This document shows, piece by piece, positions 50,180 to 61,200 of a DNA stretch of 64,000 nt (position 1 is its first letter; each line of letters opens with the position of its first letter). The notes beneath the pieces were generated by a model that was not told the DNA's origin, made no database searches, and was given only the letters and a program-made list of their open reading frames with translations. The stretch covers positions 1,422,201-1,486,200 of the forward strand of contig OX637359.1 in NCBI GenBank assembly GCA_951799405.1, in the 5' to 3' direction. The position numbers and the translations under genes are program-made. This stretch comes from Agapetus fuscipes. Its lineage: Eukaryota; Arthropoda; Insecta; Trichoptera; Glossosomatidae.

Positions 50180-51970
50180 GAAATGTTTGAAAAAGATGGT
50201 AGAATGACAGGTGAACTTGAAAGAAGAGTAATGAAGGGCAGGTGTGTACTGGGTGCCACAGCTTGTATTGCCAAAAATCAAAACATATCTAAAAATGCTC
50301 GATTGGCGGTACGCAGTGGCATACTTTTACCCACCTTGATGTATGGAAGCGAGTCCTGGACGGTGAATGAAAGTGAAATTAGCAAAGTCCATACTGTTGA
50401 AATGGACTTTCTAAGAAGTAGGTATGATTGGGAAAAAACGGAGTGACAGGGTGAGGAATGATTTTGTAAGAGAAGAATGTGGTGCAAGAGAAAGTGTGAA
50501 AGTGAAGATTAAAAAAAGTTTTTTAAGATGGTTTGGGCATATGGAGAGAATGAATGAGGAAAGACTGACGAAGAAAGTATATGTTGGTAGAATAGATGGA
50601 TGTCGTGGTAGATGATAATGATGATGATGATAATGATGACTTGGTATAGCGCCGTTTCGTGAAAATTGTCACTCCAAGGGCGCTTTTTGTGTTATCGCGG
50701 CGAAGTAGTGTGTCTTGAGGGTTTTTTTAAGGTTTTCCCTGGATTTTGAAACTCGAACTTCCGGTGGCAGTTGGTTCCACGAAGAGGGACCCGCAACAGC
50801 AAACGCACGATTGCCAAACACTGTGGTTATTTTTCTGGTTGGCTCGTTTACCAATGTTTTTGAGCCCCTCTCTGCCGAGCGCAACGTCAGTCCTCTCTCC
50901 TGTAAAACCTTCGGTCGCACTAGCTCCTGCAAGTACTCAGGAGCCATTCCTTGTAGAGCGTTGAACACAATGAGATTTAACTTAAAATTTATTCTCTGGG
51001 GAATTCTCAGCCAGTGGAGTCCTTGCAAAAGTGGCGTGATGTGACAGTACCTGTTTTGTCCGAATATCAGGCGTGCACCGGCATTCAGTATTGACTGCAG
51101 TCTATTCAGCTGATATAGTGGTTGTGCAGCATAGATGGCATTGCAATAGTCCACTTTGGACACAACAAAGGCATTGACAAGCGCTTTCATAGCCTCTAGT
51201 GGGAGGCAACTCTTGACTTGTTTGAGCTGCCTGAGGCCGTAGAAACCAGCGGAAGACCGAAAAAAGTATGGATGGACCAAATATCCGAAATTGCGAATGA
51301 ATGGAATATCCAGAGTCATAATAAAAGAAGAGCTTGTATGAAAAAGGTTATGACTCTGGAGGAAATGAAAGAAATATGTAAGGATAGAAAGAAATGGCGG
51401 TTGATCTGTGATGTTGGCGGCTAGGGTTTGTTAAAGTAAAATTGGTTTTATGATTTAGTTTTTTATGTCCATGTATATATTGCTATTTATTGATTTAAAA
51501 AAAAAAAAAATGTAATTTGTCATGTATGTTCCTTGACTTATAGGTTGTCATGCGGCTGACCACCCATACTGTAAAAAATGGTTCACTTTGCCAATGTCAC
51601 AGGGTTTGTTAAAGTAAAATTGGTTTTATGATTTAGTTTTTTATGTCCATGTACTTATATATTGTTATTTATTGATTTAAAAAAAAAAAAAATGTAATTT
51701 GTCATGTATGTTCCTTGACTTATAGGTTGTCATGCGGCTGACCACCCATACTGTAAAAAATGGTTCACTTTGCCAATGTCACCCCTGTTTCAGGGAAGGA
51801 CGGCAAGAGTTGCAAGGCTTATGTTCATTTGAGATTGGGTTTTTATATTGTAGGTCCACATGCGGCATGTGTTAGCGCGAAATTATACATATCTGCTTGT
51901 GGGAATGCATTTAGTATAAATCTGAAATGATATATATCTTTGCAGCTTAGATTAGATTAGATTAGATTAG
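50180..51970 (+). mobile_element. RTE-like LINE, split by a CR1-like LINE
   Basis: 50180-50612 (MTGELERRVMKGRCVLGATA, ILLPTLMYGSESWTVNE, frameshift near 50435, then SFLRWFGHMERMNEERLTKK) and 51251-51420 (RPKKVWMDQISEIANEWNIQ to the stop), then 3' UTR and (GATTA)n tail to 51970. The 3' UTR beginning is tandemly duplicated (51421-51599 and 51600-51781). Confidence 0.85.
50613..51250 (-). pseudogene. CR1/L2-like LINE 3' end inserted in the RTE-like copy
   Basis: Minus-strand open frame of about 200 codons: KVDYCNAIYAAQPLYQLNRL, NAGARLIFGQNRYCHITPLL, LHWLRIPQRINFKLNLIVFN, MAPEYLQELVRP, VFGNRAFAVAGPSSWNQLPP and KTLKTHYF. This is the end of a CR1/L2-type RT. The tail is a CAT/ATG microsatellite (50613-50640). 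It interrupts the RTE codons after 'gtcgtggtag' and is therefore younger. Confidence 0.8.
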
Positions 51971-52250
51971 AAATTTATGCTTTCTATTGACATGTGGGGA
52001 AAAGTATTTTCCCGACATTTAGGGATTCTGAAAAAGATTAAAGTTCACAGCATTACATAGCTGGAATGTCAAAAATCTTGGCGCAAAACATTTCAGAATA
52101 TTAACGAGCATCAACATTTGACCGTTTTAAACCACATCTTATAAAAATTAAACTAAACAGAATGTTAAATAATCAACATATATGTGCTAAATCAGTGTGA
52201 AATAGGGAAAGTGAAATTTTGAGGTTAGGTTGTTTTGGAGACGCCGTAGG
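51971..52250. promoter_or_regulatory. Upstream region of CPSF2
   Basis: 280 bp between the last RTE tail and the CPSF2 start, free of repeats, so the promoter and 5' UTR should be here. No TATA box seen. Confidence 0.4.
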
Positions 52251-55200
52251 ATGACTTCTATAATAAAGTTGCATGCCATTTCGGGCGCTATGGACGAGAG
52301 TCCGCCCTGCTACATCCTGCAGGTGGATGAATTCAGGTTCCTGCTGGACTGCGGCTGGGACGAGAGCTTTGATATGGAAATCCCCAAGGAGCTGAAGAGG
52401 TTAGGAAGACCTGTTATTCATGGAAATCGCCATAAAATTTAGTTAGAAAGTTCCGTAAAGGTGTTCCTCGTTCAAATCAAAAGGAACTCAGATATGAGGA
52501 AGCTCTGTTCTTTATTCAAATTTAAAGGGTTTTATTATTTTTGCAAAACTGAAGTAACAAAACAAAACAAAACTGAGTGAGTTCTGTTCTTTTTTCAAAT
52601 CAAAAGGAATAGACTCTTTATATAATGAGATCTGGAGATGAAATGACTTAGATAAGATTGTGACGACACAAGGCCGGGTTGCAGGAAAAAGGCAAACAAA
52701 TATTTTGTTGTAGGTTGCTGAGGGCTGTAGTCCCATACAAGTGTGACGTTTGTTCACCGAAAAAAAGAGCTCTGAATGCAATTTTGTGCTGAATCCATTG
52801 GAGGTTTGGAAAATGTGTTCCTCTTTCATATCTACTTAAAGGAACTTGGACTTGAGAAAGTTCTTTTTTAAAAAATGAAGTTCCTAGAAGTTTTGAGGTT
52901 CTGTCCTTTTTTCAAATATAAAAATCAAAAAGATCAAAAAAGGTGAAAAAGTTCTGTTCTTCTTTCAAATCAAATGGAGCTCGGCACAAAATTTAAAATA
53001 CAATTTTTTTTGGCAGCTAAAAGTCACAGGTGTGACTAGGATAGTTAGCAACCATTAACAAAATATTGGTGGCCCTTTTCCTAGCAACATCTTTTTTGTT
53101 TATAGAACAAATTCAGCTTAAATTTGAAATTCTTGTCAAATCCACTCAACTATATTTTCCAGGTACATCAACAGCATTGACGCAGTGTTGCTCTCATATC
53201 CAGACCCCCTACATTTGGGAATGTTGCCGTACGCCGTCGGGAAATTGGGATTGAGTTGCCCCGTTTACGCCACACTTCCCGTGTTTAAGATGGGTCAAAT
53301 GTTTATGTACGACGTCTATCAGTCCCGACACAACATGGAGGATTTTGATTTGTTTTCGTTGGACGACGTCGACGCGGCTTTTGATAGAATGACGCAACTG
53401 AAATATAACCAAAGTGTAGCTTTGAAAGGTAAGTGATACTGAAAAAATACTTAAACCCTCATATTCACCAATCCCACTGTTACACCAGCCCTTTCCTTAG
53501 GACCTACCTTCAAACAGAGGTGACAATTGGCAAAGTGAACTATTTTCTACAGTATGGATGGTCAGCCTCATACCAACCCCTAAGTCAAGGGGCTGCCGTT
53601 TTTTGTGAAAATAAACATGCTGGACCTGTCAATGCTACTCATTTGGAAATATGTCCCGGAGGAGTTGTAGACATGGTTCTTTGATTTATTGGTATGAGGC
53701 TGACCAGCCTACTGTAAAAAATTTACCACTTTGCCAATGTCACTCCTGCTTCAGGGAAGGTTGGCAAGAGTTGCTGGGCTTATGTTCAATTGAGATAGGG
53801 TTTTTGTGTTGGAAGTCCTCATGCTGCACTTACATATGCGTCTGCTTGTAGGAATGCATTTAATATGAATCTGAAATGTAATATAATTATATATTTGCAA
53901 CCTAGATTATAAGTACAGAAATGTTGAACCCAGGATCAATTAAGTCCATTTATTTTTATCATTCAGTCCTTTTTGTAAATAACGATTAATCATAGAACTG
54001 CAACTCTTCCAGGTAAAGGCTACGGCTTGACCATCACGCCTCTGCCCGCCGGCCACATGATCGGCGGAACAATCTGGAAGATAGTCAAGGAGGGCGAGGA
54101 GGAAATCATCTACGCCACGGACTTCAACCACAAGAAGGAGCGCCACCTCAACGGCTGCGAGCTGGAGAAGCTGCAGCGCCCCACCGTGCTGATCACGGAT
54201 GCCCTCAACGCCAACTACCAGCAGGCCCGGCGGAGGACCAGGGACGAGAAACTCATGAGTGAGATTGCACAGAACCGCAGCCCGTATTTACAGTCCCTGG
54301 CCAATTTATTAGACGCATTACCGTTTTTTATGCAAATTGTTACTACTAGCTTATAAAATTTGTTTTTTTTAATAGTTAAACTGTTGTGAATTGATTATTT
54401 ATGTGTAGTCTACTTCATTATATGGGTAATATCACAAATAAAACGTGGTATTTGTTTAAAATATTTTATTTTTATAATTAAAATAAATAAATATATTATG
54501 ACATAAATTTTAATAATATTAAAATTTATGTCTGGGACATTATATAAAGAACTGCAATGGGGCAGCAGCAGAGTAGTCGCTCGGAGCATTTTGCCGTGAA
54601 ACCAATATACGCAGAGATTATCAACTATTGTAAATTGTGAACCAAACCGTGTAAAATAAATTTTGTTGGAATATATAATTGCAGTTGAATTAAAAGAGAG
54701 CCCAACTCAAATCATAACAATATGTTGTGTGTCCTCCAGCTACCATCCTGTCCACCCTGCGAGGAGGAGGCTCCGTCCTGGTGGCAGCAGACACGGCGGG
54801 CAGGGTGCTGGAGCTGGCGCACATGCTGGACCAGCTGTGGAGGAACAAAGACTCCGGGCTCATCGCCTACACCCTGGTCCTGCTCAACAACGTCAGCTAC
54901 AACGTGGTGGAGTTCGCCAAATCACAAGTAAGTACACAACAATGGTCGCATCACAAGTGAGTAAACGACAATGGCCGCATCACAAGTGAGTAAACGACAA
55001 TGGCCGCATCACAAGTGAGTAAACGACAATGGTTGCATCACAAGTGAGTAAACGACAATGGCCGCATCACAAGTGAGTAAACGACAATGGCCGCATCACA
55101 AGTGAGTAAACGACAATGGTCGCATCACAAGTGAATAAACGACAATGGTTGCATCACAAGTGAGTAAATGAAAATGTTCGAATCACAAGTGAGACATCAC

Positions 55201-58200
55201 AAATGGTGTACATCAAGGATCTGTGCCTGGGCCACTACTGTTTACCCTATACATAAACAATCTTGGGGTGGCTAGTGCCACTAAACAGCGCTAAATAAAA
55301 TTCAAAATCCAAGTATTATTATTATTATTGATGAAGAATGTTTTGACTTGGCAGATAGAGTGGATGAGCGACAAGCTGATGCGCAGCTTCGAGGGTCTGC
55401 GCAGCAACCCCTTCCAGCTGCGGCACCTGCAGCTCTGCCACAGCGCGGCCGAGGTGCAGCGCCTTCCCGGGGCCAAGGTGGTGCTGGCCAGCTGCCCCGA
55501 CCTGGACGCCGGCTGCTCCAGGGACCTGTTCCTCGCCTGGGCCTCGCAGCCGCAGAACAGCATCGTGCTCACCTCCAGGCAAGACAACAATGTTTCCTTT
55601 TATGGTGCAGTACAGGTTACCCTAATTACAGTGGATTCTTCACAGCCATCAACAAGCTAGGAGGAACTCTTTCACCATATAATCAAATTTAGATTAGATT
55701 TGATGAAGAAATAGAAATGAATGAAGATACAAATCGACGGTTAAAACGAAATAAGCGACGTTTTGTTCGAAAGTGAGTTATGAATGGTATCCTACTAAAA
55801 AATTTCCTCTCTTTCTAATGCGCTCACTCCCATGGCTCTACGATGACTTTTGTCATTTATGCCCAAGCAAAAAACTGCGTTTTCGAAGTAAAGTTTTGGT
55901 GTAACCGACAAACTTTTTGGTCTTTTTTGTCTACAAGGCGCTTGTGACATAAAACCTTGTAAAACAATGTAAAATCATATTAATAGAAATGCCAATAAAT
56001 ACTTTTGTTTTTTTAATTCTAGAGCTGTTTTGATTTTAACGATGGAAAATGGTTCACTTTGCCAATATCACCCCTGTTTCAGGGAAGGTCAGCAAGAGTT
56101 GCAGTGCTTACATATATTTGAGATTGGGTTTTTATGTTGTAAGCCAGGGATGGCGAACCTACGAGACGATTTTACGTGGCACGCGAATGAGGAGAAAAAA
56201 TAAAAGTGTATAAGAAAAAATAAAAAAAGTTATAGAAATAGGTAGTATTAAAAAAATATTTAAATAGCAACGTGTATTTTCTTCTTAATAATTCCACTTA
56301 ATTATTTTCCTCGGTGTATTAATTTTGGTTTTTATTAAAAATCTGAAGTTACAAAAAAACATTTGATGCATTTTTATTTCCATGGCATGTGGCACACGAC
56401 ATATTATTTTATTGAAAAAAATTTTTTTTGGCACTCAGTCTCAAAAAGGTTCGCCATCCCTGTTGTAAGCCAACATGCGGCATGTGTAAGCGCAAACTTA
56501 TAAGTTTCGGCTAATGGGAATGCTTTTAATATGCATCTTAAATATAATATATCTTTGCAACTTAGGTTATAGACCAGAGGTGCCCATACGGTCGATCGCG
56601 ATCGACTGGTCGATCGTGGGTGGTTTTAAGGTCGTTCGCCGAGGATAGCTAAAATTTCAGTTGTCGACCTTAAAACTGATTTGACATTTTGCACTCAATG
56701 TAGTTTTACTTACGCTGATTTTTTTCTTAATAAATATTTATGCATTATGCTTTTATGAGTTTTATTTGTTGGGCTAAACAGTTAAAATGTCGATCTTCTA
56801 TTCATAAATTTTTGCTAGGTCGATCGCCTCAAGAAAAAGTATGGACACCCCTGTTATAGACTATCTTAAAATTAGTTCAATTAGAAATTACACCCAATAA
56901 AACATTTCATCTACGATTTCTCAAATCAGTGAATAAGCAATTATTTAGTTTTACCTTTAATGTGTCGTTTTGTCAAATTTTCTACTCTAATACAAAATAT
57001 ATTCTTGTTTCCACAGAACTTCACCGGGCACCCTAGCCAGAGATCTCTTGGACAACGGAGGGAATAGAACCCTGGACCTTCATGTTCAAAGGAGAGTAAA
57101 ACTAGAAGGCGCCGAGCTAGAGGAATACATGAAGACACACAAAGCCAGGATTGACACCTTCAAGAAGTAAGAATCCATCATAACTTAATAATTCACATTT
57201 TTTAAGCTTCGGAGTACATTGATGTACGGTTGTGAGACTTGTTGTCTTTCAGAAAGTGAAAAAAGATGCTAGATCCTTTCAAGATGTGGTCCTACAGAAA
57301 ACTTGAATCCGGGAAAACGTGAATCCAAGGTGGAAGGCGCCTACTCAATTCCCTGTCCCAAAGGCATGCTAGATAGTTAGGACATGCAATACACCAGGAC
57401 TCTTGCGTATTATTATTATTATTATTTAAAAAACATATATTTGTGAAGAGGATTGCAAACCTATTCTGCCTGGCCAGAGACAGGTGTTAATATCATCAAT
57501 TAATAATTATTTTTTGTATATTTGAATGAATTATGAATTAATAATTACCCAATGACATCTGTTGAACCAGGATGAAAGTTATGGTCAAATGACCCAAGCG
57601 GGGATCGAACCAGCGTTGTTCCCTCCTAAATACGCTAGAAAGATCAGCCTTTTGACTCCGTCGGCCATAACACCGACTTATTGAGGAGATGACCGAGGGG
57701 ACAAACGCCGAGGGTGTCGCATGCGGCTAGTGGAACCTTTTTATTTTTACAGGTAAGGGGGTCGGCCTTACGCGACCACTTGAGTTGAAGTGGCGGCTTC
57801 CCAGCTCCCGAGTTGGCTGGTACTCATTTCTTGTGAAGGCTGAGTAAAGCTTGCCGGTATTTTATTGTGGGTTTGAAATAAACACCGAAACGGGAAGTCA
57901 TTTCTGACACCCGCAGCTGGATTCCAACCCGAGCTCTCGGCATGGAAATTATGCAAATATGTATAAAAGAGTTATATTGTACCTTGGTGGTTTTGTTATG
58001 TAAATAACAAATACATAAATGTTAGGTAGGTAGGTGTATTAGTTATAGCCGATGAAAGTTGGTTCTAGGTACCTAGGAAAGAGACATTCAATTATGTACC
58101 TACTGGAAGCTTTATGTTCTGGAATGATTCAGCAAAATTGGCTTCTAGTCACTACTGTCTTTGAGAGTATACAAAGCGCAAGTTGCTTGCAAGTCAGTCG

Positions 58201-61200
58201 GTCCATATACGACACTCTGCTTTTGAACAGGAAAGACATTGCAAGTGAAGACCAACTGTCAAAAAAAATGTAAAATGCTAAACCATAAATGTGAATTGTT
58301 AAAAATAAATATAAATTGTTAAATAAATCTAAGTGTAAAATAAATATCCATGAAAGAAGATCAGGTTTTTTAATTTAAAGACTTAAAAACAGTATTTATT
58401 TTTGACATTTGTCTTCTCATTTCTAGGGAAGAAGAGTTGGGCATCAGCTCAGACTCCGAGTCCGACGACGACATAGAGATGTCGGTCATCACGGGTAAAC
58501 ACGACATAATCGTGAGGAGCGACGTGCAGAAACACACCGGGTTCTTCAAGTCCAACAAAAGACAGCACGCCATGTTCCCGTTCTTCGAGGAGAAAACTAA
58601 AAGCGACGAGTACGGAGAAATTATCAAGGTACTTTATTATTTTTGCTATTCCTTCTTTTTTGTCAATTTGTGCACATTATGGAGTATAGGACCTTCCATT
58701 TTAGTTATGTCAATTTGTGCACATTATGGAGTATAGACCTTCCATTTTAGTTATGTCAATTTGTGCACATTATGGAGTATTTTTTATATTTAAATGTAAT
58801 TTATTATTCATTCATATTCCTTGACTTATAGGTTGGTATGAGGCTGACCACCCATACTGTAAAAAATGGTTCACTTTGCCAATGTCACCCCTGTTTCAGG
58901 GAAGGTCGGCAAAAGTTGTGGGGCTTATGTTCATTTGAGGTTTGGATTTTATTTGTAAGTACACATTCAGCATTTGTAAGCGCGAACTACACTTGTTGGT
59001 TTGTGGGCATACATCTGAGAGCTTTAAATGAATATATCCTTGCAACTTAGATTATAGATTATAGATTATAGATGGAGTATAGACCTTCCATTTTAGTTAT
59101 GTCAATTTGTGCACATTATGGAGTATAGACCTTCCATTTTAGTTATGTCAATTTGTGCACATTATGGAGTATAGACCTTCCATTTTAGTTATGTCAATTT
59201 GTGCAAATTATGGAGTATAGACCTTCCATTTTAGTTATGTCAATTTGTGCACATTATGGAGTATAGACCTTCCATTTTAGTTATGTCAATTTGTGCACAT
59301 TATGTAGTATAGACCTTCCATTTTAGTTATGTCAATTTGTGCACATTATGGAGTATAGACCTTCCATTTTAGTTATGTCAATTTGTGCACATTATGGAGT
59401 ATAGACCTTCCATTTTAGTTATGTCAATTTGTGCACATTATGGAGTATAGACCTTCCATTTTAGTTATGTCAATTTGTGCACATTATGGAGTATAGACCT
59501 TCCATTTTAGTTATGTCAATTTGTGCACATTATGGAGTATAGACCTTCCATTTTAGTTATGTCAATTTGTGCACATTATGGAGTATAGACCTTCCATTTT
59601 AGTTATGTCAATTTGTGCACATTATGGAGTATAGACCTTCCATTTTAGTTATGTCAATTTGTGCACATTATGGAGTATAGACCTTCCATTTTAGTTATGT
59701 CAATTTGTGCACATTATGGAGTATAGACCTTCCATTTTAGTTATGTCAATTTGTGCACATTATGGAGTATAGACCTTCCATTTTAGTTTTGATTCTGCTT
59801 TGACGACTTCTAGCGCCTTTCGTAGTAACGTCTTTATAGGAAGAATCTTGGGAAGATGAACAAGAGGTCGCCCAAGAGCTTTGCACTTCAGGGATTTGAG
59901 GCGGCTCATGGATGTATCCTCCTATTAGCAGCTCAAAAGGATGGCAACCAACAGAGACAAAAGGCTAGCACAATAAGGCACTGCCTTTACAAGATAATGA
60001 TAATGAACCCCTTCTATGAAAAACAATCTATTTACATTCTAAGCTGCAAAGATATATTCACATTTAAGATTCATATTTTAAGCATTAATGTTTGCGCTTA
60101 CACATACTGAATGTGTACTTAGCCCTGCAAAAGGTATATGACATTATCAAAAGTGTACCAATTCTGGTCACTGTCATGCCAACCTTTTAGTCTGATGATA
60201 AAAAAGTATAATATTCTGTGGTTTGTTTTTAATTTTTTTTCAGTTATACATAGTGGACTCTAGACAAATTCCTTAGACACAAAATTGTGACTTCGCACGG
60301 CCTAGTTGCTAGGGAAAAGGCAAACAAATACTTTTTAATTAAATAAGAGTTTTAGGCTTACACGGCCGGCTGATGATGCTGGAGTGAAGTTTTCCGGGAT
60401 CTGTTGCCGTGGTCTGTGGGATGTAGATGGTAGACATATAAGCCCGTTGCACACACACTGACATCACAGTTCTCATCAAGATCTTCATCATCATCACACT
60501 TCACGCTGAAGAAGCCCATCGTAGAAATGGGCGAAACGTCCGGAAGCTCCAGCTCCCACAGACCACGGCAACAGATCCCGGAAAACTTCACTCCAGCACT
60601 TTGTAATTAGTTGCTAAGGACCAAAGTCAAATAAAAGTGTAAAGTTTGCCCGTTGAGAACAAAATATTTTCATGAATGAAATTGTTTTCAGCTGGAAGAC
60701 TATAGATTAGCTGAAGTAATGGAAGTGGAAACAGAGAACAAGGAACCAGTGCAGCCAACGATAAAGAAAGAAGAAGTTGTAGGTAAGGAAACCAACATTT
60801 ATAGTCCTCTTTCTCTACTTGAATGGATAATTTAAATAAGGCACTACATATATAGTTTAACTTCTTACCGTGTTCTCAACGAAGCTCCCGAGGGGGCTGG
60901 TACTCATTTCTTGTGAAGGCCGAGTAAATCTATAATCTATGTTGCAAATATATATTACATTTGAGAATCATATTACATGCATTCATTAGCAGACGCCTAT
61001 AAGTTTGCACTTACACATGCGGCATGTAAACTTACAACATAAAACCCCAATCTCAAATGAAAATAAGCCCCGCAACTCTTGCCGACCTTCCCTGAAACAG
61101 GGGTGACATTGGTAAAGTGACTTGATTTATTTCCTTATGTGCTTGCACATCGCAATCACACCATTATTAAGAGAACATCTAACAAATCTGAAATTACAAA

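Larger units (their letters stand above)
60285..60665 (+). repeat. Family-C repeat split by a fold-back element
   Basis: Family C left part at 60285-60345 and right part at 60602-60665; the fold-back lies between. Confidence 0.65.

Noticed and set aside
54259..54355. Read-through of CPSF2 exon 3 into intron 3 as an alternative C-terminus
   Set aside because: The 30-odd codons after the donor show no similarity to the family, and no polyadenylation signal supports an early end.
57994..58391. Full member of the Gag-macrodomain LTR family
   Set aside because: Only the first ~15 bp and a few A/T-rich blocks match, and the flanks are not a clean duplication. Kept only as a tentative feature.
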